Origin: Bombilactobacillus apium
GTDB lineage: Bacteria > Bacillota > Bacilli > Lactobacillales > Lactobacillaceae
Assembly (NCBI RefSeq): GCF_013385145.1
Contig: NZ_JABZEC010000003.1
Location: forward strand, 124,001 to 188,000
Length of the DNA stretch: 64,000 bases
Reading direction: 5' to 3'
Shown: positions 1 through 11,447 of the stretch, in pieces
Layout of the letters: each line of letters begins with the position of its first letter
How positions within the stretch are numbered: position 1 is the stretch's first letter
Position numbers and translations under genes: made by a program
The notes under the pieces: model-generated
The model's input: only the letters and a program-made list of their open reading frames with translations
What the model was told of the DNA's origin: nothing
Databases searched by the model: none

Positions 1-923
1 TAGCTAATGGTCAAGTCATTGCTCAACAACAAGTCGGTGGTAAAGTTAATGAAACTATTCATCCACAATACAATCTGCCGCAAAATTATCAATTTGTGAA
101 ACAACCAGCAGCTACTATTACAGTGGGTGAACAGGCCCAGACGATCACTATTGCCATAACTCCGAAAATGGAAAGCAACGTTGAACATCAAAATGTCGTT
201 CGGACGATCAATATCAATCAACCTGACGGAACGCAAAAGGTGATTCAACAAGTTGCCAAAATTCAACGGACGATTACTACTAACTTAGTTACCAAAACGC
301 AAACCGCTGGTAAATGGTCAACTGCCCAATGGGATGAATATGATCTTCCAGTAGTTAACGGCTTCACTCCGAGTCAAACTAAGGTTGACGCTGTGACTGT
401 TGATGGAAACACGGGTAACCAAACCGTTGAAATTAGTTACCAAGCCCAAAAGAATAAAGTTACAATTCAATACGTCGCTAACGGAAAAGTTGTTGGTCAA
501 CAAGAAATTAATGGCCAAGTAAACGAAACTGTTTACCCGCAATATGAAGCTCCGAAAAATTATCAATTAGTCGGTCAGCCAAGCGATTCGGTTACGATTT
601 CGGATCAGCCGCAAACCATTACCGTCGCTGTAACTCCAAAAATCCAAGCAAGTGTTGAGCATTACAATATTGTTCGGACCATTAACCTGCACAAGCCTGA
701 TGGAAGCCAGCAAGTAATCACTCAAGTTGCTCAGATTCAAAGAACCGTCAAGATTAACTTAGCTGATCAAAGTCGCCAAGAGGGTGATTGGTCGACTGCT
801 CAATGGGATGCTTACCAAGTTCCAACCATCGCTGATTCGCATCCAAATGTGACTGAAATTGCCGCCCAAACCGTTGATATTACCAGTCAAAGTCAAGTCG
901 TTGATGTTTACTACATGGCTTAA
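1..923 (+). CDS. 3' end of a Mub/MucBP-like repetitive surface protein
   Basis: The reading frame is open from base 3, so the gene begins outside the window and only about 306 C-terminal residues are seen. They form two tandem copies of a ~150-residue unit, each a MucBP-like part (ANGxVxxQ..NET..PQY) followed by a Mub-B2-like part (VVRTIN....PDG.. then WSTAQWD.Y). Such domains bind mucus or glycans at the cell surface in lactobacilli. The protein ends in DVYYMA directly after the last repeat, with no LPXTG sorting signal or hydrophobic tail, so any anchoring must lie in the unseen N-terminal part. Family assignment rests on motif recognition. Confidence 0.8.
   Translation, partial: ANGQVIAQQQVGGKVNETIHPQYNLPQNYQFVKQPAATITVGEQAQTITIAITPKMESNVEHQNVVRTININQPDGTQKVIQQVAKIQRTITTNLVTKTQTAGKWSTAQWDEYDLPVVNGFTPSQTKVDAVTVDGNTGNQTVEISYQAQKNKVTIQYVANGKVVGQQEINGQVNETVYPQYEAPKNYQLVGQPSDSVTISDQPQTITVAVTPKIQASVEHYNIVRTINLHKPDGSQQVITQVAQIQRTVKINLADQSRQEGDWSTAQWDAYQVPTIADSHPNVTEIAAQTVDITSQSQVVDVYYMA
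3..920 (+). repeat. two tandem ~150-residue coding repeats
   Basis: Repeat 1 runs from about 3 to 476 and repeat 2 from about 477 to 920. Both open with an ANG(Q/K)V motif and share NET(I/V).PQY, (R)TIN...PDG(T/S)QxVI.QVA.IQRT and WSTAQWD(E/A)Y in the same order. DNA identity is clearly lower than protein identity, so the duplication is not recent. More copies probably lie upstream. Confidence 0.8.
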
Positions 924-943
924 TTGCTCAAGTTTTAGAATCA

Positions 944-984
944 TTAAAAAGTCTAACCGCAAAAATAGCGGTTAGGCTTTTTAA
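944..984 (+). terminator. terminator of the surface-protein gene
   Basis: A 15-bp stem, AAAAAGTCTAACCGC against GCGGTTAGGCTTTTT with one G-T wobble and a 7-nt loop, starts 22 bases after the stop codon and ends in a T run. The A run on the left could let it work on the other strand too. Confidence 0.85.
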
Positions 985-1131
985 GATCCGCAAAATAATA
1001 ATTTAACCAACTTCAATCTCTTTGTTTAGTAAAGAAGTCTATCAACTAACCAATAATTCAAATGAAAATAACTTTTAATTGGCTTATTGCTAGTTATCTT
1101 TCTTATTTAATGGCTCCGACAACAATCCCAA

Positions 1132-1164
1132 TTAAAAAGCCTAGCCAGAATAATCCTGACCAGG
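1132..1164 (-). terminator. terminator downstream of prs
   Basis: Read on the minus strand, CCTGGTCAG pairs imperfectly with CTGGCTAGG across a short loop and runs into CTTTTTAATT. It lies 24 bases beyond the prs stop. Confidence 0.6.
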
Positions 1165-1187
1165 TTTAGTTTAAATTTTAAATTTTT

Positions 1188-2165
1188 TTATTGATGCCGG
1201 CGAAAACGGGTATTAAATAAGGGACTAACCGGTTCATTATTATAAATCCGATCAATTGCTGCCGCCATCAAAGGAGCTACTGAAATCTCAACTAATTTAT
1301 CCAACTTTTTGTCTTCAGGAAGTTGAATTGTATCGGTCACAATCAATTGTTTAATCGGCGAAGCTTCTAAACGCGAAATTGCCGGACCTGAAAGTACCGG
1401 ATGCGTACAACTAGCATAAACTTCTTTTGCTCCGGCATCGATTAAGGCTTGCGCAGCTAGAGAAATGGTTCCAGCCGTATCGATCATATCATCAATGATA
1501 ATTGCTCGTTTTCCCCGCACATCCCCAATAATATTCATCACCTCGGAAACATTAGGCTTCGGCCGACGCTTATCGATAATTGCAATTGGGGCTTTCAAAA
1601 ATTCGGCTAAACGCCGAGCCCGCACAACTCCCCCATGATCAGGAGAAACAACAACCGCATTTTCATCCAAACGATTATCTAAGAAGTAATCAGCTAAGAG
1701 CGGTGCTCCCATGAGATGATCCACCGGAATATCGAAGAAACCTTGAATCTGAACTGCATGGAGATCCATCGCTAAAATTCGATCGGCTCCAGCACTTGTC
1801 AGCATATTAGCAACTAATTTAGCCGTAATTGGTTCACGGGAACGCGCCTTGCGGTCTTGACGAGCATAACCATAGTAAGGAATCACAACATTAATGGTCA
1901 AAGCTGAGGCCCGGCGCAAGGCATCAATCATAATCAAAAGTTCCATCAAATTATCGTTAACCGGCGCCGAGGTCGATTGAATAACGAAAATTTCTGATCC
2001 TCGAATACTTTCCTCAATGTTAATCTGAATTTCTCCGTCACTAAACCTTTTGACGGAACATTTGCCTAAAGGGATTCCCAAAGTTTGGGAAATCTTTTTA
2101 GCTAAGGGTTGATTGGAATTCAAAGCAAAAATCTTCATTGGACAATTCGCTTTTTGTGTAGACAT
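1188..2165 (-). CDS. prs: ribose-phosphate pyrophosphokinase
   Basis: Makes PRPP from ribose 5-phosphate and ATP for purine, pyrimidine, His, Trp and NAD synthesis in the cytoplasm. The 325-residue length is normal for class I bacterial enzymes. Visible motifs are the catalytic region [17 protein letters not shown] and the PRPP loop [12 protein letters not shown]. The ATG at 2165 is preferred because GTGGAG sits 7 bases upstream; an in-frame GTG at 2177 lies inside that ribosome site. It follows glmU closely (48-base gap), as in many lactobacilli, so both probably share a transcript. Confidence 0.97.
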   Translation of the reverse strand: MSTQKANCPMKIFALNSNQPLAKKISQTLGIPLGKCSVKRFSDGEIQINIEESIRGSEIFVIQSTSAPVNDNLMELLIMIDALRRASALTINVVIPYYGYARQDRKARSREPITAKLVANMLTSAGADRILAMDLHAVQIQGFFDIPVDHLMGAPLLADYFLDNRLDENAVVVSPDHGGVVRARRLAEFLKAPIAIIDKRRPKPNVSEVMNIIGDVRGKRAIIIDDMIDTAGTISLAAQALIDAGAKEVYASCTHPVLSGPAISRLEASPIKQLIVTDTIQLPEDKKLDKLVEISVAPLMAAAIDRIYNNEPVSPLFNTRFRRHQ

Positions 2166-2212
2166 TGAGCACTCCACTTTCTCTCAAATTTAGTTATCTT
2201 TTTGCAATCCGA

Positions 2213-3601
2213 CTACTGCCAACTTTCATCCTGAGACAAGGGCAAACGATCCCAGTAATCTGGCTTATTGACTTGCCGAGCCCGGGCAATCCCCATGGCT
2301 CGTTCAGGCAAGTCAGCAGTAATTGTGGAACCCGCAGCAATGAAAGCATGATCTGCAATTTCTACTGGAGCTATTAAATTAGCATTACTGCCGATAAAAG
2401 CTTGGTTACCAACATGGGTATGGTACTTTTTGACACCATCATAGTTTACGAAAACGACCCCGCAACCAACATTAATATCACTTCCCAAAGTGGCATCACC
2501 AACATAACTCAAGTGACCAAGTCTGGTTCGCGCGCCGATGGTCGCATTTTTAACTTCACAGAAATTCCCAATATGAACTTGGGGACCAATTAAAGCTTGG
2601 GGTCGTAAATGAGAATGCGGTCCGACATTGCTTCCCGCTTGCATTTCTGCTTCTTCAATGGTTGAACTATCAATTCGAACTTGATCACCAACTGTCGCAT
2701 CAACTAGCCGAGATCCGGACGTAATATAACAGTCTGAACCAATTGTGGTTTGGCCTTTTAGAACTACCCCAGCTTCAATTGTCGTATCGGGCCCAATTTG
2801 AACATCCACATCAATGAAAGTCTGCTCCGGAGCTACTAAAGTTACTCCAGCTCGTAAGTGACTTTGATTAATCCGCACTTGCATGATTTTGGTGGCTTGG
2901 GCTAAGGCAACCCGGTCATTGACCCCCAAAGATTCACTAAAGTCCGCCATCTGATAAGCCAGGACCCGATCTTGGTTTTGTTGCATTAATTCAATCACAT
3001 CAGGTAAATAGTACTCTCCTTGCGCGTTGTCATTTTTGACTTGGTGCAAATAATGGAAAAGCTTTTGATTGTCAAAACAATAGACCCCAGTATTAATTTC
3101 GGTTACTGCTTGTTCAGCAACACTGGCGTCTTTTTGTTCCACAATTTTTTGAACCTGCTGATTTTCATCCCGAATAATCCGACCATAGCCAAATGGATCC
3201 TCATTTTGAGCCGTCAAAACAGTGGCTTGAGCCTGATGCTGTTCGTGATACGTAAATAACTTCTCAATTGTTTCTGCCGTAAACAGGGGAGTATCTCCAC
3301 TGATCACCAAGGTAGTTCCCGCTTTGGCCTCCAAAAGGTCGGCCGCCTGCAAAACTGCATGGGCAGTCCCCAATTGTTTTTCTTGAAGCGCATACTGCGT
3401 TCTTTCTTGCAGCAACTCTTCGACTTGTTCAGCACCACAGCCAACTACCGTGACAATCTCTTGCGCATGAACTTGTTCGGCCTGTGTCAAAACATGGTCA
3501 ACCATGGCTTTGCCACACACTGGATGTAAAACTTTATAACTCTTGGAATGCATCCGCGTTCCTTGACCTGCAGCCAAAATCACAATATAGCGCTCAGACA
3601 T
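2213..3601 (-). CDS. glmU: bifunctional N-acetylglucosamine-1-phosphate uridyltransferase / glucosamine-1-phosphate acetyltransferase
   Basis: Performs the last two steps to UDP-GlcNAc, the precursor of peptidoglycan and teichoic acids. The N-terminal half has the nucleotidyltransferase signature [19 protein letters not shown] near residue 10. From about residue 250 the protein is a left-handed beta-helix with hexapeptide repeats (IGxx.. spacing) carrying the acetyltransferase site. The 462-residue length is typical. The ATG has AAGGGAA just upstream. It lies between purR and prs in one minus-strand run. Confidence 0.97.
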   Translation of the reverse strand: MSERYIVILAAGQGTRMHSKSYKVLHPVCGKAMVDHVLTQAEQVHAQEIVTVVGCGAEQVEELLQERTQYALQEKQLGTAHAVLQAADLLEAKAGTTLVISGDTPLFTAETIEKLFTYHEQHQAQATVLTAQNEDPFGYGRIIRDENQQVQKIVEQKDASVAEQAVTEINTGVYCFDNQKLFHYLHQVKNDNAQGEYYLPDVIELMQQNQDRVLAYQMADFSESLGVNDRVALAQATKIMQVRINQSHLRAGVTLVAPEQTFIDVDVQIGPDTTIEAGVVLKGQTTIGSDCYITSGSRLVDATVGDQVRIDSSTIEEAEMQAGSNVGPHSHLRPQALIGPQVHIGNFCEVKNATIGARTRLGHLSYVGDATLGSDINVGCGVVFVNYDGVKKYHTHVGNQAFIGSNANLIAPVEIADHAFIAAGSTITADLPERAMGIARARQVNKPDYWDRLPLSQDESWQ

Positions 3602-3673
3602 TCAATTTTCCCTTCAATTCGTTTTAGTTTCCGCAACAAAATTCCATCTTTAATGATACCCCACCAGCGAAAA

Positions 3674-4534
3674 TCACTCAATAATTTGTTTTTCTGGATT
3701 AAAATCCGTGACTTCTAAATAATTTCCCAATTCAATGTTCAGCTTTTGCTGTTCAACACTGATTGCTTGTAAATTCAACAAGGAGGTTGCGGGAAATCTT
3801 TTCTCGGCTTGATCGACGCGAGCATCATTTGATTCGACTAAAACCGTCACTCCCACCAACTTACCGGAAAATTCTTCCACTAAGTTGTGCATTCCACTAA
3901 TCGTTCCGCCGCCCTTCATGAAATCATCAACAGCGATAATCCGTGAACCCGTGGGTAAACTACGTTTGGATAATTCCATTTTTTCAATCCGGTGAACCGA
4001 ACCCGATTCATAATTAACACTTAAAGTCGGACCTTCGGTAATCTTTGACTCGCGGCGAACAATCACATAGGGAACATTTAAATAGTAAGCGGCACTTTGG
4101 GCAATGGGAATTCCCTTGGTCGCCATAGTCATAATGGCATCAATCTCTTGACCCGCGTACTGAGTCGCGATCAAGCGGCCAACTTGGCGCAATAAATTGG
4201 GCTGACCTAAGATATCGGACAAATACAAATAGCCTCCCGGTAAAATCCGTTGGGGATCGGCCAGTTTTTCCCGTAAGTTTTCTAAATAAACGGCCGCCAA
4301 TTCCCGACTAATTGCCGGCATAAATCGCACTCCTCCGCCGGCTCCCGGCAAGGTTTCCACGATTCCCAGGTCGCGTTTTTTAAAGACGGTTTTAATAATT
4401 GTAATATCTTCACTAATTGAAGATTTTGCCGACTGGTAGCGTTGAGCAAAAAAAGTTAGAGGGACTAATTGGTAAGGATGATTTTCTAAATAATCGGTTA
4501 GGTCAATTAAACGTTCACTTCTGCGTATTTTCAT
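3674..4534 (-). CDS. purR: pur operon repressor
   Basis: A 286-residue PurR of the Gram-positive type: an N-terminal winged helix (about 1-75, RRSERLIDLTDYLENHP) followed by a phosphoribosyltransferase-like domain whose PRPP loop reads IIAVDDFMKGGGT. In Bacillus this protein senses PRPP and represses purine genes. Placement next to glmU and prs, the PRPP synthase, is the usual Firmicutes arrangement. AGTAGGAAAG precedes the ATG. No PurBox search was possible by eye. Confidence 0.95.
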   Translation of the reverse strand: MKIRRSERLIDLTDYLENHPYQLVPLTFFAQRYQSAKSSISEDITIIKTVFKKRDLGIVETLPGAGGGVRFMPAISRELAAVYLENLREKLADPQRILPGGYLYLSDILGQPNLLRQVGRLIATQYAGQEIDAIMTMATKGIPIAQSAAYYLNVPYVIVRRESKITEGPTLSVNYESGSVHRIEKMELSKRSLPTGSRIIAVDDFMKGGGTISGMHNLVEEFSGKLVGVTVLVESNDARVDQAEKRFPATSLLNLQAISVEQQKLNIELGNYLEVTDFNPEKQIIE

Positions 4535-4613
4535 TTTACTTTCCTACTTACGTAACGATTTAGTTTTATTATAACGAATTTCACTTTTTCTTGACTAGTA
4601 ATTTTCGGCTTCT

Positions 4614-4644
4614 AATAAAAAAAGACTGCCAACGGGCAATCTTT
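4614..4644 (-). terminator. terminator overlapping the veg stop codon
   Basis: On the minus strand GATTGCC pairs with GGCAGTC around CGTT and is followed by seven T. The stem begins within the last bases of veg, separating it from purR. Confidence 0.75.
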
Positions 4645-4876
4645 AATCAAAACTCAACTCAATAGACTTAGTTAACAAGTCAGCATAACTGTAAGAGACA
4701 CGTTCAAAAGAATTCTCGGTTGGGTCTAAATCAACGACGAAAACCGAGTGAAAGGTTTCGGATAATCTGCCGCGACGACGAATAACTCTCTTACGACCGG
4801 CCTGCGCCACAATAGTGATATCTTCACCCAAATGGCGATCCAAATCGCGCTTAATTGAAGCAAATGATACTGGCAT
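4643..4876 (-). CDS. veg: Veg family protein
   Basis: A 77-residue protein starting MPVSFASIKRDLD and containing the conserved G.RKRVIRRRG.L.ETFHSVFVVDL segment of the Veg family. It is a small basic SH3-like protein found beside rsmA across Firmicutes and linked in Bacillus to sporulation and biofilm matrix control. Its role in lactobacilli is not established. GAAGGGG lies upstream of the ATG. The gene sits alone between rsmA and purR and has its own terminator. Confidence 0.93.
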   Translation of the reverse strand: MPVSFASIKRDLDRHLGEDITIVAQAGRKRVIRRRGRLSETFHSVFVVDLDPTENSFERVSYSYADLLTKSIELSFD

Positions 4877-4950
4877 AAAATCAACCCCTTCGGGTTAGGA
4901 TTGTACCACAAAACATGAATCAATTCAATCTCTTAAACATTTAAATTTGG

Positions 4951-5841
4951 TTACAAATTAAATTCAGTTTGGATCTGCTGATTTAAAGCAATTAATTCAG
5001 GGAGGGCCAGTTGCTCCGCGCGGACATTATGCTCATAACCTAAAGCATCAAAAACCGCCTGCAATTTCGGCTTCACTTGGGCTTGACCAGCAAGGTAAAC
5101 ATTCAAGTTATTCCAAAGATTCTTCCTCTTTTGCCGAAAAACAGCTTGCACGAAAGTTTGAAATTGGAGAAAATCCGAAATTTCTTTGATCCAAGGAGAT
5201 TCCAATCGCAAACGAACCACCGCGGAATCAACTTTCGGTTGTGGCACGAAGGCTTGGGCGGGAACAGTTTGCACTACTTCTACCTGACTCCGTAATTGAA
5301 CTGCCACACTCAAGGAACCATATTCCCGGTGCCCCGGCTGGGCCCCCAAACGTTGGGCAACTTCTTTTTGCATCATTAAAACAAAACTAGTAAATTTTAC
5401 GGGAGCGGTTAGGAGTTGCAGTAAAATTGGCGTCGTAATGTAATAAGGTAGATTAGCTACCACTTTCACTGTGCGCCCAGATAATTGCTGCTCTTGCCAA
5501 AACTTGCGCCAGTCGACTTTTAAAATATCCTGATTCAACAAAGTCAAATTATCGTAATCTTCTAAGTTCGCCTCTAAAATCGGAATTAAATTTTGGTCAA
5601 TTTCAAAAGCATAGACTTGACTGGCGACCTTCGCCAATTGCTGGGTTAAAGCTCCAATTCCCGGGCCGACTTCCAAGACGATATCAGTTGGCTGAATCTC
5701 AGCGCTGGCCACGATTTCCTCAATTACCTCCGGTGAACGGAGAAAGTTTTGGCCTAAACTTTTTTTGGCTTGCAGATGATACCGTTCCAAAATCGCCTTT
5801 GTGCGAATGGGATCCGCAATATCATACTTCTCAACGCTCAT
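4951..5841 (-). CDS. rsmA: 16S rRNA dimethyladenosine transferase
   Basis: Dimethylates the two adjacent adenines in helix 45 of 16S rRNA during 30S maturation. Seen are the SAM-binding motif VLEVGPGIGALTQ, the acidic YAFEID motif and the target-base motif NLPYYIT. Length 296 residues, normal for KsgA/RsmA. The ATG at 5841 is chosen since AAAGAGGAA lies 6 bases before it; an in-frame TTG at 5859 is part of that site. The start overlaps the end of rnmV by 11 bases, a conserved and probably coupled pair. Confidence 0.96.
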   Translation of the reverse strand: MSVEKYDIADPIRTKAILERYHLQAKKSLGQNFLRSPEVIEEIVASAEIQPTDIVLEVGPGIGALTQQLAKVASQVYAFEIDQNLIPILEANLEDYDNLTLLNQDILKVDWRKFWQEQQLSGRTVKVVANLPYYITTPILLQLLTAPVKFTSFVLMMQKEVAQRLGAQPGHREYGSLSVAVQLRSQVEVVQTVPAQAFVPQPKVDSAVVRLRLESPWIKEISDFLQFQTFVQAVFRQKRKNLWNNLNVYLAGQAQVKPKLQAVFDALGYEHNVRAEQLALPELIALNQQIQTEFNL

Positions 5842-6400
5842 ATAATTCCTCTTTCGCACTAGCTACTGCTGTTTTCAACTGGATTTCCGTAATTTGAAAC
5901 ATATTCAAGCGCCGGGCAAATTGCTTGGCATTGCCATAACCAATATGCAACTTATCACCGACTAATTCTCGTAATTTTCGAGCTTGAGGACCAACCGTTA
6001 AACCACAATCCACCAAAACTTGAGCGGGAATGGTCATTTTATCTTGAGAATCTGGGGTCCAGACCTGTTGGAGGACCTGCTTAATTACCGTTGCTGAGGC
6101 ATGTTCCAATCCCAAACTACCATGGCGATTGCTCGGAACACTATCTTGCCGCCGCAGAAAAGCTTGTTTAACTCCCGGAACAGCGGCGACGATCTTATGG
6201 CGAATCTGTTCTCCGTTAAAATCCGGATCGGTAATTACAATCACGCCCCGCTTTTTTTGAGCTTTAGCAATTAAAGCTAAAGTTGCTTCATCCAAAGCTG
6301 ATCCATGAGTTTCAATCGTATCTACCGGACCTAAAACTTGGCGGAGACGGGCAGTATCATCGCGCCCTTCGACCACCAAAACTTCTTTAATCTTTGTCAT
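5831..6400 (-). CDS. rnmV: ribonuclease M5
   Basis: A 189-residue Toprim-domain nuclease that finishes 5S rRNA processing in Firmicutes. The metal-binding Toprim signatures VVEGRDD near residue 10 and ITDPDFNGEQIRH near residue 56 are intact. It overlaps tatD by 14 bases upstream and rsmA by 11 downstream, so the metG-tatD-rnmV-rsmA set reads as one translationally coupled operon. GAGGTG lies 11 bases before the ATG. Confidence 0.95.
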   Translation of the reverse strand: MTKIKEVLVVEGRDDTARLRQVLGPVDTIETHGSALDEATLALIAKAQKKRGVIVITDPDFNGEQIRHKIVAAVPGVKQAFLRRQDSVPSNRHGSLGLEHASATVIKQVLQQVWTPDSQDKMTIPAQVLVDCGLTVGPQARKLRELVGDKLHIGYGNAKQFARRLNMFQITEIQLKTAVASAKEELYER

Positions 6401-7166
6401 TTAATTGGTACACCTCACGGGTATTTTTCAAAGTTTGCTGGGCAATCGTTGCTAATTCCACTCCTCGAGTTCGAGCGATAGCTGCCGCTACATAGCGGGT
6501 ATATCCTGGTTGATTAGCTTCTCCCCGGTGAGGTTCCGGAGTCAAATAAGGCGCATCGGTTTCTACTAACAGCCGCTCTAATGGTGTCTGCTGGGCAGCT
6601 TCGCGAACTTCCGGAGCATTTTTAAAAGAAACTACGCCACTATAAGAAACATAACAGCCCAAATCTAAGAAACGATTCAACCACTCAACTGATCCATTGA
6701 AGCTGTGCATAATCATTCCCGTCGCTACCGGATGAGCTTGTAAAATCCGATAGGTATCGGCAAAAGCATCTCGCGTATGGATATTGACCGGCAATTGCAA
6801 CTGTTGGGCTAACTCTAACTGCTGCACAAAAGCCGCTTCTTGAATTGCCGGAGTCGGATTTTCTTCCCAATGGTAATCCAAACCAATTTCTCCAACCGCG
6901 ACCGCTGCTGGATCTGCCAGTTCTTGCTCTAACTCGGCTAAGACTTGCGGCGTTACTTGGGCCGCAAATTCTGGGTGCCAACCAATAACCGCATGTAAAC
7001 CAGAGTATTGCCGGGCCAATTCCAAAGCCGATTGATTAAATTGGGCGTTTGAACCCACAATCGCCATTTCCTGGACGCCCAATTCTTGAGCTTGCTGTAA
7101 ATAGACCACAGTTTGACCCGCAAAATGGGGATCATTCAAATGAGTGTGCGCGTCAAAAAAACGCAA
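6387..7166 (-). CDS. tatD: TatD family metal-dependent hydrolase (DNase-like)
   Basis: A TIM-barrel phosphoesterase with the full TatD metal set: FFDAHTHLND at the N-terminus, GEIGLDYHW, NIHTRDA, HSFNGS and ETDAPYLTPEPHRG. Family members are 3'-5' exonucleases or tRNA/DNA hydrolases. The TTG at 7166 is preferred because AAGG lies 8 bases upstream and the product then begins (M)RFFDAHTHLND as in most homologues. An ATG at 7196 inside metG would add ten residues but has only a weak ribosome site. Confidence 0.9.
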   Translation of the reverse strand: MRFFDAHTHLNDPHFAGQTVVYLQQAQELGVQEMAIVGSNAQFNQSALELARQYSGLHAVIGWHPEFAAQVTPQVLAELEQELADPAAVAVGEIGLDYHWEENPTPAIQEAAFVQQLELAQQLQLPVNIHTRDAFADTYRILQAHPVATGMIMHSFNGSVEWLNRFLDLGCYVSYSGVVSFKNAPEVREAAQQTPLERLLVETDAPYLTPEPHRGEANQPGYTRYVAAAIARTRGVELATIAQQTLKNTREVYQLNDKD

Positions 7167-7176
7167 GTCATCGGCC

Positions 7177-9204
<2,028 letters not shown>

Positions 9205-9234
9205 TTAATCAAATTATAACATTGCCACTAGGTG

Positions 9235-9266
9235 CAAAAAAGAGACAGCCAACCCTCTTCTGTCTA
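9235..9266 (-). terminator. terminator between the HELRH gene and metG
   Basis: On the minus strand AGACAG pairs with CTGTCT across an 11-nt loop and is followed by CTTTTTTG. It separates metG from the genes upstream of it. Confidence 0.65.
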
Positions 9267-9278
9267 AGTTGGAGCTAA

Positions 9279-10223
9279 CTAGCGGGGAAAATAAGTTAAC
9301 CCTTGCTCTTGTAAAAATTGGGTGACTGGTTCTTGATAAAGTTGTTGATAATTTTCGGCTTTTAAATTAGCCGCTAAAATTAATTCTCCGGCATTTTGCT
9401 GACTATTAGTTTCTACTAAAATCGGCGTCGGTTGACCAGTTTGGCGGGATAAAAACGGCAGATTTTTAATTTGGAAGACTTGGCGAACTTGTAACCTTAA
9501 TTGCCGGGGACTTAAAACGGGTGGTAAAACGACCATTTCTGTTAAAGGTAAGGTCTGATAACCATTGGCTTGTAAAAAGTCATTGAAAGCCAGCAAACCG
9601 GCACTCAAACTCCGCCGCCAAGCTAAAGGCTGGGCCTGTAAACGCTGGGTTAAAACTTGAAATAACTTTTGCGCGGCCGATAAAGCCACCGGCGCCGTGT
9701 TTTTATTGTCCGGAGCCAGCTTGGTTTCTGGTTCTAAAATTAAACCATCTAAATAGAGGAACATTTGCGCAACAAGATTCGTTTTAACTTGCGCCAATTG
9801 TCGTTTCAAGCCCGCCTGTAATTGCGCTTTGACCTGGGGAGACAGTTCTCCCGCCGCAACTTGTTGGGGTAAAATAAAATAATGTTCCAAACAACCGACA
9901 AGCGCTAAAGCGGTCGCTTGGGTCTGGTGGTCTAGTTCCGGTTGACTACTGCTTAACGGAAAAGATACCTTAGTCCAACCATTTAGTTCCCATAAGATAT
10001 GGCGCAACTCATGTTGCAAGGTAAAATCTAAATTAGCTGACCGAACTAACAAAATCTGAAGATTTCCGGTTGGCGTCAAACGGTGCCCCGACTGATTAAA
10101 AGCCAGCCAATCTTCTTTTCGATCCAAAAACTCAAAGTGGAGTTGCCCGGGAACTTGGGCCGCTACTTCTTGCCATAAGTTTTGCGTGGCGGACGCAAAA
10201 TCTGCAATCTGCATTTCAATCAT
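9279..10223 (-). CDS. uncharacterised protein with a HELRH zinc-peptidase-like motif
   Basis: A 314-residue soluble protein of unknown role. Residues 69-78 read LQHELRHILW, an HExxH zinc-binding motif typical of metallopeptidases, in a helix-like context. A further Glu ligand could not be fixed. The rest is Gln- and Leu-rich. No signal peptide or membrane segment is seen, so it is probably cytoplasmic. It resembles lactobacillar proteins labelled IpaB/EvcA family, which I recall only loosely. It lies between the Ppx/GppA gene and metG. Starts at 10223 or 10214 are both possible; neither has a strong ribosome site. Confidence 0.65.
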   Translation of the reverse strand: MIEMQIADFASATQNLWQEVAAQVPGQLHFEFLDRKEDWLAFNQSGHRLTPTGNLQILLVRSANLDFTLQHELRHILWELNGWTKVSFPLSSSQPELDHQTQATALALVGCLEHYFILPQQVAAGELSPQVKAQLQAGLKRQLAQVKTNLVAQMFLYLDGLILEPETKLAPDNKNTAPVALSAAQKLFQVLTQRLQAQPLAWRRSLSAGLLAFNDFLQANGYQTLPLTEMVVLPPVLSPRQLRLQVRQVFQIKNLPFLSRQTGQPTPILVETNSQQNAGELILAANLKAENYQQLYQEPVTQFLQEQGLTYFPR

Positions 10224-10267
10224 CCATTCATCTACATATTAAAATTATTATAGCACGTGGCAAAATT

Positions 10268-11161
10268 TCAACTAGAAGCAGTCATCTTTTGACGATACTG
10301 GGCTAAAAGACCATCGCGCAAACTAACGTGACAATAACAAACTTCTTGAATTTCAAAAGCCTGCAAAACAGCTTGAAGAGGGAGTAGTCCGGTGGGCATG
10401 AAAGGCGCGCGTTGTTTTTCAATCGCTAATAAGGACTGATTTTGGTCCACCGTCTGTCTTTGAATTTGCTGAATTTGGGCTTGAACTTGTGCCGTTGGTA
10501 GCCACTGATTATTGGGAGCATTTAAAATCCGGAATAAAACTTGATGGACCCCCCCCAGTAAAATTAACCGTTGATCTTGGGGACGGGGTAAATCACGCAA
10601 CTTGGCCTGCAAACGTTGGCACCAAGTTTTTTGTTGGTCAACTGATAAGGGATCCGGCGCTTGCAGTTGATCAAACAATTGGACTGCTCCAAAGGGCCAA
10701 CTAGCGACTTCTAATAATTTGTCTCCTTCTAAAACGCCAAACTCAAAACTCCCACCACCAGTATCCAAAAACGCCCCCGTTGCGGGAACTTGGGGCGTTT
10801 GCAGGGCACAGTAGTCATAATAAGCTTCTTGTTTTCCAGTGAGGACTTGAATCTTCAACCCCGTCTTTTGGGCCACGGCGTCAATAAATTCTTCTTGATT
10901 ACTGGCTTGGCGCAACGCCTGGGTTGCGGTGACCATCGTTTGATCCACTAACTCCCGTTCCAAAAGCCACTTCAACTTTTCTAAGGCCGCAACTCCCGCG
11001 CGAAAATTGGTCGCATTGATTGCTCCTTGAGCCGTCATATCTTTTCCCAATTGGACGAAATAACGATATCGTCGCACACTTTGAACCTGAAATTGGGCAT
11101 CAAGTTGATATAATCCCAAGCGAATCGAATTTGAACCAATATCAATCAAAGCCACCTGCAT
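10268..11161 (-). CDS. Ppx/GppA family phosphatase (exopolyphosphatase-like)
   Basis: Member of the actin-like ATPase superfamily that hydrolyses polyphosphate or pppGpp. The phosphate-1 motif DIGSNSIRLGLY at residues 7-18 and the phosphate-2 motif FLDTGGGSFEF near residue 130 are clear. At 297 residues it is a short form lacking the HD-like C-terminal domain of E. coli Ppx. GGGAGGC precedes the ATG. Which substrate it uses cannot be told from the sequence. Confidence 0.88.
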   Translation of the reverse strand: MQVALIDIGSNSIRLGLYQLDAQFQVQSVRRYRYFVQLGKDMTAQGAINATNFRAGVAALEKLKWLLERELVDQTMVTATQALRQASNQEEFIDAVAQKTGLKIQVLTGKQEAYYDYCALQTPQVPATGAFLDTGGGSFEFGVLEGDKLLEVASWPFGAVQLFDQLQAPDPLSVDQQKTWCQRLQAKLRDLPRPQDQRLILLGGVHQVLFRILNAPNNQWLPTAQVQAQIQQIQRQTVDQNQSLLAIEKQRAPFMPTGLLPLQAVLQAFEIQEVCYCHVSLRDGLLAQYRQKMTASS

Positions 11162-11312
11162 TTCATTTGCCTCCCATTGTTTATCTTATAAATTAAGTTT
11201 ATTTAAGGAACTAGACTAGTTTTAATAATAGATCAAGAATAGCGTAGATAACTCTAAAATAAAAGTGTTAAAACTAATAACTAATTATTAAAAAATTACT
11301 GTCCTGCTCACA

Positions 11313-11344
11313 GCTGCAAACTTTGACGGCTGAAAGTTTGCAGC
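11313..11344. repeat. perfect 11-bp inverted repeat
   Basis: GCTGCAAACTT and AAGTTTGCAGC flank a 10-base spacer in the intergenic space upstream of the Ppx/GppA gene. No T run follows on either strand, so it is not an obvious terminator; a protein-binding site or RNA hairpin is possible. The rest of 11162-11312 is AT-rich with no gene seen. Confidence 0.6.
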
Positions 11345-11354
11345 CGGCTCTACA

Positions 11355-11392
11355 TAAAAAGAGACGAATGAAAATTTTCGTTTTCATTCGTC
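11355..11392 (-). terminator. terminator of the marR-MFS-DUF4811 operon
   Basis: A perfect 12-bp stem, GACGAATGAAAA with TTTTCATTCGTC, is followed on the minus strand by CTCTTTTTATG, 56 bases beyond the DUF4811 stop. Confidence 0.85.
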
Positions 11393-11447
11393 ACCGAAGT
11401 AATTTTTGAACTAGGATTTAAATTAAGAGCATTGATTAGGACCCAAG

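Noticed and set aside
1080-1165. Minus-strand frame WSGLFWLGFLIGIVVGAIK, looking like a membrane helix
   Set aside because: Only 19 codons, no start codon or ribosome site, and it overlaps the prs terminator; most likely chance.
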